From: Propionibacteriaceae bacterium UBA5174
Lineage (GTDB): Bacteria > Actinomycetota > Actinomycetes > Propionibacteriales > Propionibacteriaceae
Reading direction: 5' to 3'
NCBI GenBank assembly: GCA_002413345.1
Contig: DHWU01000023.1
Span: 1 to 6,735 of the forward strand
DNA length: 6,735 bases
The position numbers and the translations under genes are program-made. Below are positions 1 through 4,645 of the stretch, in pieces. Position 1 is the first letter of the stretch, and every line of letters begins with the position of its first letter. The notes under the pieces are model-generated. The model did no database searches. It saw only the letters and a list, made by a program, of their open reading frames with translations, and had not been told where the DNA came from.

Positions 1-488
1 GCACCTGGCAGATGTCGACCATCCAATACGACTTCAATATGCCGGCGCGTTTCGGTTTGAGCTACACCGGACCGGACGGGCACCCGGCCGAGCCGGTAAT
101 GATCCATTCGGCCAAGTTCGGTTCCATCGAACGATTCATCGGGGTATTGACCGAGCATTACGCGGGAGCTTTTCCGGCCTGGTTGGCTCCGGTGCAGGTG
201 ACCTGCATTCCGGTATCGGCCGAATATGACAGCTATTTGGCTGATGTGGCGGCCAAGCTGCTCGCGGCGGGGATCCGGGTCGAGGTTGACTACAGCGACG
301 ACCGGTTTGGCAAGAAGATTCGCAACGCTCAAACCCAGAAGGTGCCGTTCATGCTGATCGCTGGCGAGACAGACGCAGCGGCTGGTGCGGTGAGCTTCCG
401 TTACCGCGATGGCACCCAGAACAACGGGGTGAGTATCGACGATGCGGTGGCTGAGATCATCGCGAACACCAGGCCGCCGAGGCGATGA
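1..488 (+). CDS. thrS: Threonine--tRNA ligase, C-terminal part (5' end outside window)
   Basis: Class II synthetase that attaches threonine to tRNA-Thr in the cytoplasm. Only the last 161 residues are present; the first complete codon is at position 3 and reads Thr-Trp-Gln-Met, so the ATG at 12 is an internal methionine and not a start. The N-terminal part shows the end of the catalytic core, including class II motif 3 (HSAKFGSIERF, with the ATP-contacting arginine kept). It then passes through AGAFPAWLAPVQV into the alpha/beta anticodon-binding domain (about the last 100 residues: CIPVS, the DDRFGKKIRNAQ helix and the VPFMLIAG strand). The stop is TGA at 486-488. The next gene starts inside it (ATGA overlap at 485-488), which points to translational coupling with the HIT gene. 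No missing residues or frameshift are visible. Family assignment is secure because the whole visible part aligns by memory with actinobacterial ThrS. Confidence 0.96.
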   Translation, partial: TWQMSTIQYDFNMPARFGLSYTGPDGHPAEPVMIHSAKFGSIERFIGVLTEHYAGAFPAWLAPVQVTCIPVSAEYDSYLADVAAKLLAAGIRVEVDYSDDRFGKKIRNAQTQKVPFMLIAGETDAAAGAVSFRYRDGTQNNGVSIDDAVAEIIANTRPPRR

Positions 489-1045
489 CCATTATCGACC
501 CGGGGTCGCTGCCCGGGGTGCCAGACGCCTTTCAGCGGCTCTGGACGCCGCATCGGATGGTCTACGTCGGTGGGCAGAACAAACCGGTTGATGCCAGCGC
601 TGAGGCTTGTCCGTTCTGTCAGGCTCCGAAGAGTGCCGATACCGACAACCTGATCGTCCATCGTGGGCAGGCGGCCTATGTGGTGCTGAATCTGTACCCC
701 TATTCGCCTGGCCACCTGTTGATCTGCCCCTTCAGGCACATCGCCGATTGGACCGACGCCACGCCAGCCGAGCGGGCCGAGATCGGTGAGCTGACGGCCA
801 CCGCGATGCAGGTATTGCGCAGTGTCTCGGCACCGGCGGGTTTCAATCTGGGAATGAACCAGGGCGAGGTTGCTGGCGCCGGGATTGCCGCCCATCTGCA
901 TCAGCATGTGGTTCCGCGTTGGGCAGGTGATGCCAACTTCTTGCCGGTGGTGGCGCAAACCAGGGCTGTGCCGCAACTACTCAGTCAAACCCAGGATCTG
1001 CTGGTCGCAGCCTGGGGGGACGCTGTGAATCCATCGCTAGGCTGA
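485..1045 (+). CDS. HIT-family protein, probable Ap4A phosphorylase / nucleotide hydrolase
   Basis: Protein of 186 residues with a histidine triad, His137-Leu-His139-Gln-His141-Val-Val. The middle or last histidine acts as nucleophile on the alpha phosphate of a nucleotide. A CPFC pair (Cys42, Cys45) and the FRHI histidine (His85) look like the structural zinc site of the branch that includes M. tuberculosis Rv2613c, reported as an Ap4A phosphorylase. Other family signatures are NLYPYSPGHLL (69-79) and the GFNLGMNQGEVAGAG loop (119-133). The length is normal for this branch. The start ATG overlaps the thrS stop by 4 nt, with GAGG at 479-482 only 2 nt upstream, so coupling probably drives initiation. 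Sitting behind thrS fits a role in removing Ap4A, a by-product of synthetases. HIT class is certain; the exact substrate (Ap4A, AMP-lysine or other) is inferred from family and context. Confidence 0.93.
   Translation: MTIIDPGSLPGVPDAFQRLWTPHRMVYVGGQNKPVDASAEACPFCQAPKSADTDNLIVHRGQAAYVVLNLYPYSPGHLLICPFRHIADWTDATPAERAEIGELTATAMQVLRSVSAPAGFNLGMNQGEVAGAGIAAHLHQHVVPRWAGDANFLPVVAQTRAVPQLLSQTQDLLVAAWGDAVNPSLG
1038..1043 (+). promoter_or_regulatory. Candidate -10 element for a leaderless phosphatidyltransferase transcript
   Basis: TAGGCT fits the actinobacterial sigma-A -10 pattern TANNNT and lies inside the last codons of the HIT gene. Six bases separate it from the ATG at 1050, so the expected transcription start would fall on or next to the A of the start codon. 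No Shine-Dalgarno sequence precedes this ATG, which agrees with leaderless initiation, though coupling to the HIT stop 4 nt upstream would also explain it. No convincing -35 hexamer is seen at 17-18 nt spacing. Confidence 0.4.
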
Positions 1046-1049
1046 ACTC

Positions 1050-1652
1050 ATGACCGGCGAGCCCTACGACACCGAGCGGGTGTTGACGGTCCCCAATGTG
1101 CTGAGTTTCATCAGGCTGGCTGGCGTCCCGGTCTTTTTGTGGCTGTTGCTGGTCGATGAGGCCGACTATTGGGCGTTCGCAGTCTTGGCGGTCGGTGGCG
1201 CTTCTGATTGGCTGGACGGACATCTCGCCAGGCTTTGGCACCAACGATCCCGGCTTGGACAGGTGTTAGATCCGCTGGCCGATCGCCTCTACATTCTGGC
1301 CACACTGGTCGGGCTGGCAATCCGTGGGATTGTGCCTTGGTGGCTAGTGGCCTTGTTGGCTACGCGTGATCTGGTGCTGGCCACCACCATCTGGCCAGCC
1401 TTGCGGCGCCGCGGCTTCGCCAGTTTGCCGGTGCATTTCTTAGGCAAGGCTGCGACCTTCGCCTTGTTGTACGCCTTCCCATTGGTGTTACTGGGCAATG
1501 GTGAGAATCCCTGGCAGGTGGCCGCCCGGGTAGCCGGTTGGGCGTGCGTGATCTGGGGCGCGGCGCTGTACTGGTGGTCGGGCCTGCTCTATTTGGGGCA
1601 AGGTGCTGAGGTGATCCGGCGATATCCGTTGGACGAGGCTCGCCTCAGCTAA
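1050..1652 (+). CDS. CDP-alcohol phosphatidyltransferase family protein (PgsA2-like; PGP or cardiolipin synthase type)
   Basis: Integral membrane enzyme of 200 residues that transfers a phosphatidyl group from CDP-diacylglycerol to an alcohol acceptor. The family motif is complete: Asp53, Asp56-Gly57, Ala60-Arg61, Gly70, Asp74 and Asp78, with canonical spacing. These aspartates bind two metal ions and the acceptor-activating one is Asp78. About six hydrophobic segments can be seen, near residues 17-34, 38-52, 79-92, 95-115, 128-149 and 160-184. The N-terminus (RVLTVPNVLSFIRL) and the segment VHFLGKAATF resemble mycobacterial PgsA2 (Rv1822) and not the phosphatidylinositol synthase PgsA1, which has a different motif context. 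Acceptor is therefore likely glycerol-3-phosphate or phosphatidylglycerol (the latter as in the actinobacterial, eukaryote-like cardiolipin synthases), but this cannot be settled from sequence. It starts 4 nt after the HIT stop, in the same transcription unit. Confidence 0.9.
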   Translation: MTGEPYDTERVLTVPNVLSFIRLAGVPVFLWLLLVDEADYWAFAVLAVGGASDWLDGHLARLWHQRSRLGQVLDPLADRLYILATLVGLAIRGIVPWWLVALLATRDLVLATTIWPALRRRGFASLPVHFLGKAATFALLYAFPLVLLGNGENPWQVAARVAGWACVIWGAALYWWSGLLYLGQGAEVIRRYPLDEARLS

Positions 1653-1653
1653 C

Positions 1654-1683
1654 TGCCGAATCAACCGCCGCCACAGGTAGGGT
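1654..1683 (+). promoter_or_regulatory. Candidate promoter of gcvH
   Basis: In the 81-nt gap before gcvH, TAGGGT (1678-1683) fits the TANNNT -10 pattern, with a weak -35-like TGCCGA (1654-1659) at 18 nt spacing. The expected transcript would start near 1690 and give a leader of about 44 nt that holds a good ribosome binding site. The rest of the gap contains only a 4-bp GC hairpin (1700-1711). No terminator is seen between the phosphatidyltransferase and gcvH, so read-through is also possible. Confidence 0.3.
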
Positions 1684-1722
1684 GTGGGACGAGTTAGGCC
1701 CGCGGATGCGGCGTCGTGGACC

Positions 1723-1728
1723 GAGGAG
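1723..1728 (+). promoter_or_regulatory. Ribosome binding site that fixes the gcvH start
   Basis: GAGGAG lies 5 nt upstream of the GTG at 1734. It is the strongest Shine-Dalgarno match in this gap. It lies downstream of the alternative in-frame GTG at 1716, so it can serve only the later start. Confidence 0.75.
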
Positions 1729-1733
1729 TCACA

Positions 1734-2114
1734 GTGTTCCCAGAAGATTTGCTCTACACCAGCCAACACGAGTGGGTACGCAACGGGGCAGCTGGCACCA
1801 TTCGCGTGGGGATCACCAGCTACGCGGCTGGCGAACTCGGCGATGTGGTGTTCGTGTCTTTGCCCCAGGTTGGCGAAGAGGTTGCTGCCGAAGATTCCTG
1901 CGCTGAGGTCGAATCAACCAAGAGCGTTTCCGCCATTTACGCCCCGGTCAGCGGGGTAGTGAAGGCCGTGAATGCGACTCTCAACGACTCTCCTGAGAGC
2001 ATCAACTCTGATCCCTACGGTGAAGGCTGGCTGTTCGAGATCGAAGTGGCCGATCCAACCCAGCTTGAGCGACTTATCAGCGCGGACGCGTACAGCGAAC
2101 TCGTCTCGGGATAG
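1734..2114 (+). CDS. gcvH: Glycine cleavage system H protein (lipoyl carrier)
   Basis: Small lipoylated protein that carries the aminomethyl group from P protein (GcvP) to T protein and is reoxidised by dihydrolipoamide dehydrogenase. With the GTG at 1734 it has 126 residues, the usual size. The N-terminus then reads MFPEDLLYTSQHEWV, matching the family's PEDLxYTxxHEWV opening. The lipoyl attachment lysine is Lys63 in EVESTKSVS, followed by the APVSG turn; the second hallmark NDSPESINSDPYGEGW lies further on. Its partner gcvP is about 2.5 kb downstream with four regulatory genes in between. The T protein gene is not in the window. A longer version from the GTG at 1716 would add six residues (MDRGVT) that have no family counterpart and would place the ribosome binding site inside the gene. 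Confidence 0.96.
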   Translation: MFPEDLLYTSQHEWVRNGAAGTIRVGITSYAAGELGDVVFVSLPQVGEEVAAEDSCAEVESTKSVSAIYAPVSGVVKAVNATLNDSPESINSDPYGEGWLFEIEVADPTQLERLISADAYSELVSG

Positions 2115-2129
2115 GGTGGCGCTTAACCT
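2112..2129 (+). promoter_or_regulatory. Candidate -10 elements upstream of the FHA gene
   Basis: Two TANNNT hexamers lie just after gcvH: TAGGGT at 2112-2117 (its first three bases are the gcvH stop codon) and TAACCT at 2124-2129. Neither has a recognisable -35 at 17-18 nt. If TAACCT is used, the transcript would begin near 2136, immediately before the inverted repeat at 2138-2165. Confidence 0.25.
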
Positions 2130-2137
2130 GTAGTACA

Positions 2138-2165
2138 GCTGGGAGTCGGATTTCCAAATCCCAGC
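2138..2165. repeat. Overlapping inverted repeats in the gcvH-garA gap (possible operator or 5' hairpin)
   Basis: Two inverted repeats share bases here. The outer one is GCTGGGA (2138-2144) with TCCCAGC (2159-2165), 14 nt apart. The inner one is GGATTTccAAATCC (2148-2161), a near-perfect 14-bp palindrome with a 2-nt centre. They share 2159-2161, so full pairing of both arms at once is not possible. There is no T-tract afterwards, so a terminator is unlikely. An operator for a dimeric regulator, or a hairpin at the 5' end of the FHA-gene mRNA, are the options. Confidence 0.45.
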
Positions 2166-2182
2166 GCGAGAGGCGACCCCAC

Positions 2183-2665
2183 ATGAGCAAATGCCCAACT
2201 TGTGGCCAAGAGTCGGCTGACCCAGCCAACTTCTGCCCGCACTGCGGAGCCAGTTTGGCCAAAATGACCGGAGACACCACCAGGGTGATCCCCGCCGTGG
2301 TGGAAGAATTCCATCTGGAGGAACTGGGAGCAGAGGACGCAAATGCGGTTGAAGCGCTACCAGTCGGTTCGGCGCTACTGCTGGTCCTCAAAGGTGGCGT
2401 AGCCGGCGCCCGATTCCTAGTCGATGCGGATCTAGTCACGGTCGGGCGACATCCTCGATGCGACATCTTTCTTGATGATGTGACTGTTTCGCGCCATCAC
2501 GCCAGGTTCACCAGAAAAGGCGATCAGTTTTGGGTTGCTGACGAGAACAGCCTCAACGGCACTTATGTCAACGGCGACTTGATCGACGGTCCAGTTGCCC
2601 TCAAACGCGGCGATGAGGTGCAAGTTGGCAAGTTCCGAATGGTCTTTTTTTGCGGACAGGACTGA
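2183..2665 (+). CDS. garA: Zinc-ribbon FHA-domain protein, GarA/OdhI type metabolic switch
   Basis: Protein of 160 residues. The N-terminus is a zinc ribbon with Cys4-x2-Cys7 and Cys18-x2-Cys21. A linker follows with a twin-threonine site, Asp31-Thr32-Thr33-Arg. The C-terminal half (about 65-155) is an FHA domain with the phosphothreonine-binding residues in place: Gly88-Arg89, Ser103-Arg104-x-His106 and Asn125-Gly126-Thr127. The FHA part is very close to mycobacterial GarA (Rv1827) and corynebacterial OdhI (IFLDDVTVSR, SLNGTYVN, GDEVQVGKFR). In those proteins kinases such as PknG/PknB phosphorylate one of two adjacent threonines, the FHA domain then binds it intramolecularly, and this releases inhibition of 2-oxoglutarate dehydrogenase and glutamate enzymes. 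The zinc ribbon is absent from GarA and OdhI as I know them. ATG has GAGAGG (2168-2173) 9 nt upstream. A run of seven T lies near the 3' end (2645-2651). Orthology rests on both domain and neighbourhood; the binding partners in this organism are inferred. Confidence 0.88.
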   Translation: MSKCPTCGQESADPANFCPHCGASLAKMTGDTTRVIPAVVEEFHLEELGAEDANAVEALPVGSALLLVLKGGVAGARFLVDADLVTVGRHPRCDIFLDDVTVSRHHARFTRKGDQFWVADENSLNGTYVNGDLIDGPVALKRGDEVQVGKFRMVFFCGQD

Positions 2666-2680
2666 GTCGGGCGGCATCTG

Positions 2681-3379
2681 ATGGCGCTCGGACTGCGCAG
2701 TATCGGCCAAGTGTTGGCCGTGTTGAAACCCGACTTCGACGATATTTCGATCTCGAAGATCCGGTTTCTTGAAGCCGAAGGGTTGATCTCGCCGGAGCGT
2801 GCCCCTTCGGGCTATCGGCGTTATTCAGATTCCGACATCGAGCGGCTGCGCTACATCCTTGACGTCCAAAAGAACTATTACCTGCCGCTGAAGGTGATCC
2901 GCGAGCACCTCGACATGATGGATCGGGGCCAGCATCCACCGAACCTCGGTCCAGCCCCGGATGAAGCCCCCGAATTGGAAGCGGCTGATCCGGCCGAAGA
3001 ACTCACGCCGCATCCACGCCCGCCGCGGCGGGCGATCAGGGTGACTCGGCGCGAACTGCTCGAAGTGAGCGGGTTGAGTGAAGCTGCCTTGACCGAGTTG
3101 GAGAAGCATCAGCTGGTGATCCCGCGGCGCGGCACCATCTACTACGGACGCGATGCGCTCACGGTGGCCGTGGTCGCCCGCAAACTCGCGGGCTATGGCA
3201 TGGACGCTCGGCATCTTCGAGTGGTCAAGCAATCCGCTGAACGTGAAGTGGGCCTGATCGAGCAGGCGATTGCGCCGCATCTGCGGCGTAACCCTGCTGC
3301 GCGGGCTCTCCCGGCCGAGGTGATGCAGCTGGTATTGCACGCCCATGCAGCCATAATGCGATCCCAACTGACCCAGTGA
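2681..3379 (+). CDS. ftsR: MerR-family transcriptional regulator FtsR
   Basis: DNA-binding regulator of 232 residues. The MerR winged helix-turn-helix occupies about residues 6-76, with the ISKIRFLEAEGLISP helix-turn region and the wing RAPSGYRRYS; YLPLKVIREHL follows. A proline- and acid-rich linker (about 82-117) leads to a C-terminal domain (118-228) with no metal-binding cysteine pattern, so it is not a classical metal or redox MerR sensor. It matches Rv1828 of M. tuberculosis and FtsR of Corynebacterium glutamicum, which activates ftsZ. ATG lies 15 nt after the FHA gene stop, with only a weak GGGCGG (2669-2674) as ribosome binding site, which suggests co-transcription with the FHA gene. 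The DUF151 gene follows after 7 nt. An 18-bp palindrome sits in the linker-coding part (3017-3034). Target genes here are inferred from the orthologue. Confidence 0.92.
   Translation: MALGLRSIGQVLAVLKPDFDDISISKIRFLEAEGLISPERAPSGYRRYSDSDIERLRYILDVQKNYYLPLKVIREHLDMMDRGQHPPNLGPAPDEAPELEAADPAEELTPHPRPPRRAIRVTRRELLEVSGLSEAALTELEKHQLVIPRRGTIYYGRDALTVAVVARKLAGYGMDARHLRVVKQSAEREVGLIEQAIAPHLRRNPAARALPAEVMQLVLHAHAAIMRSQLTQ
3017..3034. repeat. 18-bp perfect palindrome inside ftsR
   Basis: CGCCCGCCGCGGCGGGCG reads the same on both strands with no spacer. It encodes part of the Pro/Arg-rich linker between the DNA-binding and C-terminal domains of FtsR. In RNA it could form a 7-bp GC stem with a CGCG loop. 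It may simply be a product of GC-rich Pro and Arg codons. Confidence 0.6.
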
Positions 3380-3386
3380 GCTGGCG

Positions 3387-3914
3387 ATGATCGAGCTGAA
3401 AGTTGCAGAAATCCGGGTCGCGGACGACGAGACCCCGCCGGTGGTGGTGCTGGCTGAGGAAAGCGGCCAGCACCGGATGCTCCCAATCTGGATGACCCAT
3501 GCCGGCGCAGCCGCAATCATGGGCGCCACTGAAGAAGCGGACAGTCGGCGTTCGATTCATGACCTTGCGGTGATGATCGTCAATGAGTTGGCGGACTCTG
3601 AACTCACTGCGGTGGAAATCGTGGGCTGTGACGCAGGCCAGTACTTTGCAGATTTGGTGTTTGTGGAGCGTCGATTGGCTGCTCGGCCAAGTGATGCCAT
3701 TGCGTTGGCCTTACGAGTTGGCTGCCCGATCCATTGTGCCGAGTCCGTGCTGGACGAGTACGGAGTGACTGCTGACGAAATCGACACCGCGGCTCCGGTC
3801 CAAGCCGAGGCTGAGGTGGAGCGCTTCTTGGAGTTCCTGGATTCGGTCACTCCTGAGGATTTCTCCGGTGAGGGCGGCGACGAGAAACCCTTAGGCTCTG
3901 GTTCAGACTCGTGA
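3387..3914 (+). CDS. DUF151 / bifunctional nuclease (BFN) family protein
   Basis: Protein of 175 residues, orthologous by sequence and position to M. tuberculosis Rv1829. Family features are VVVLAEESGQHRMLPIWM (19-36), the HDL at 58-60, YFADLVF (86-92), the strongly conserved ARPSDAIALALR (99-110) and the C-terminal FLEFLDSVTPEDF (147-159). Plant members of this family have RNase and DNase activity; the bacterial proteins are poorly characterised, so nuclease activity here is only a family-based suggestion. No signal peptide or membrane segment is seen, so it should be cytosolic. The last 16 residues form a Gly/Ser/Asp-rich tail that looks disordered. It begins 7 nt after the ftsR stop, so it is very probably co-translated with ftsR. 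The ATG has no strong Shine-Dalgarno sequence. Confidence 0.9.
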   Translation: MIELKVAEIRVADDETPPVVVLAEESGQHRMLPIWMTHAGAAAIMGATEEADSRRSIHDLAVMIVNELADSELTAVEIVGCDAGQYFADLVFVERRLAARPSDAIALALRVGCPIHCAESVLDEYGVTADEIDTAAPVQAEAEVERFLEFLDSVTPEDFSGEGGDEKPLGSGSDS

Positions 3915-3921
3915 GCGTCGG

Positions 3922-4015
3922 CTTCAGCAACCCGGCGTGTCGTTGACCTCGGTTCGTGGGCGGGATTACCGTCTTAATCGCAACGACGTGATTTGCAACA
4001 CTGAAGAAGAGGTCA
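3922..4015. repeat. Set of short inverted repeats around the second MerR promoter
   Basis: Three short repeats occur: CTTCAG (3922-3927) with CTGAAG (4001-4006), GTCGTTG (3939-3945) with CAACGAC (3981-3987), and TGACCTC (3944-3950) with GAGGTCA (4009-4015). The third pairs the -35 region with the ribosome binding site, so it could form only in read-through RNA. The pairs cross or overlap and cannot all form together. Each alone is short enough to occur by chance. Confidence 0.3.
3943..3972 (+). promoter_or_regulatory. Sigma-A type promoter of the second MerR gene
   Basis: TTGACC (3943-3948, five of six consensus bases) is followed after 18 nt by TACCGT (3967-3972), which fits TANNNT. Transcription would start near 3979, giving a leader of about 40 nt with an AGAGG ribosome binding site (4008-4012) 6 nt before the ATG. 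This is the best complete promoter in the window. It would make the second MerR gene independent of the ftsR-DUF151 unit. The 18-nt spacer is nearly normal, unlike the 19-20 nt spacers of promoters that MerR proteins activate by DNA twisting. Confidence 0.65.
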
Positions 4016-4018
4016 CCG

Positions 4019-4588
4019 ATGAACGCACCGGATCCGCAGCCGGGCACCACCCGCGCCGCCCAGGACTTGTTGTTCGACGGTGACTTCTCTCCATTGCCGC
4101 AAGACCTGGGTTTCCGTGGACCGGTGGCCTGTCGAGCTGCTGACATCACCTATCGCCAACTCGACTACTGGGCCCGTACCGGGCTGGTCTCGCCAGAAAT
4201 CCGTGGCGCTGAAGGGTCGGGCACCCAGCGGCTGTACAGCTTTCGCGACCTGCTCTTGCTGAAGGTAATCAAGCGTCTGATCGATGCAGGTATTTCGCTG
4301 CAGCAGATTCGCACCGCCGTCGAGCATCTGCGAGCCCGTGGAGTTGAAGACCTCACCCAAGTCACTTTGATGAGTGATGGTATTTCGGTTTACGAGTGCA
4401 CCAGTGATGACCAGGTGGTCGATCTGTTGCGTGGTGGTCAAGGGATGTTCGGCATTGCTTTGGGTGGGGTTTGGCGCGATATCGAAGGCACTTTGCAGGA
4501 ACTGCCCAGCGAGCGAGCTGACCAAACCGAGCAGGAGCACGCGAACGACGAGTTGGCCAAACGACGTCGGGCCCGCGCGGCGAGCTGA
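4019..4588 (+). CDS. MerR-family transcriptional regulator (Rv1830-like)
   Basis: Regulator of 189 residues. After a variable, proline-rich N-terminal stretch (1-32) comes the MerR winged helix-turn-helix: RGPVACRAADITYRQLDYWA (33-52), the wing GSGTQRLYSF (66-75) and helices to about 106. A short C-terminal domain with ISVYECTSDDQVVDLLRGGQGMFGIAL (122-148) follows, then a charged tail ending in KRRRARAAS. It resembles mycobacterial Rv1830 (called ResR or McdR), which is linked to growth and antibiotic resilience; that name should not be moved here without a proper tree. The ATG has GAAGAGG 6 nt upstream and a dedicated promoter at 3943-3972. A GC hairpin follows 4 nt after the stop. The position between DUF151 and gcvP matches the mycobacterial order apart from the missing Rv1831. 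Effector and targets are unknown. Confidence 0.92.
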   Translation: MNAPDPQPGTTRAAQDLLFDGDFSPLPQDLGFRGPVACRAADITYRQLDYWARTGLVSPEIRGAEGSGTQRLYSFRDLLLLKVIKRLIDAGISLQQIRTAVEHLRARGVEDLTQVTLMSDGISVYECTSDDQVVDLLRGGQGMFGIALGGVWRDIEGTLQELPSERADQTEQEHANDELAKRRRARAAS

Positions 4589-4592
4589 GCGA

Positions 4593-4608
4593 CGCCGGTA
4601 AACCGGCG
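4593..4608 (+). terminator. GC hairpin between the second MerR gene and gcvP (possible terminator)
   Basis: CGCCGG (4593-4598), loop TAAA, CCGGCG (4603-4608): a perfect 6-bp GC stem that begins 4 nt after the MerR stop codon. No run of T follows, so it is not a classical intrinsic terminator. U-less hairpins are commonly proposed as terminators in actinobacteria, and a separate gcvP promoter candidate follows, which supports a transcript boundary here. Confidence 0.5.
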
Positions 4609-4629
4609 GCTGAAGGCGTGCCAGCGGGA

Positions 4630-4635
4630 TAGGTT
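4630..4635 (+). promoter_or_regulatory. Candidate -10 element of gcvP
   Basis: TAGGTT fits TANNNT and lies 10 nt before the gcvP ATG, so the transcript would carry only about 3-5 nt of leader. The bases just before the ATG (TTTGTCCCTGCT) are pyrimidine-rich with no Shine-Dalgarno sequence, which agrees with leaderless or nearly leaderless translation. No clear -35 is seen. Confidence 0.4.
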
Positions 4636-4645
4636 TGTCCCTGCT

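Noticed and set aside
499..519. Direct repeat CCCGGGGT at 499-506 and 512-519
   Set aside because: It lies within the HIT coding sequence and is explained by Pro-Gly type codons; two copies only and no further period.
401..976. Long minus-strand open frame opposite thrS end and the HIT gene
   Set aside because: It lies fully opposite two certain genes, has no recognisable domain and its sequence is as expected for the reverse of GC-rich codons.
1716..1733. GTG 1716 as the gcvH start
   Set aside because: The ribosome binding site lies downstream of it and the extra residues do not match the H protein family.
1653..1733. Glycine riboswitch upstream of gcvH
   Set aside because: The gap is only 81 nt and the likely leader about 44 nt, too short for a glycine aptamer; no characteristic stem set is visible. 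The 57-nt gap before gcvP is also too short.
1682..1959. Two open frames overlapping the start of gcvH on the plus strand
   Set aside because: They run in other frames through the clear gcvH sequence and carry no recognisable motif.
2138..2165. Intrinsic terminator after gcvH
   Set aside because: The stem has a 14-nt loop (or a 2-nt centre for the inner palindrome), no T run follows, and it sits just before the next ribosome binding site.
2825..3529. 234-codon minus-strand open frame opposite ftsR and DUF151
   Set aside because: It is opposite two well-supported genes, has no family resemblance and crosses their boundary; it is a shadow frame.
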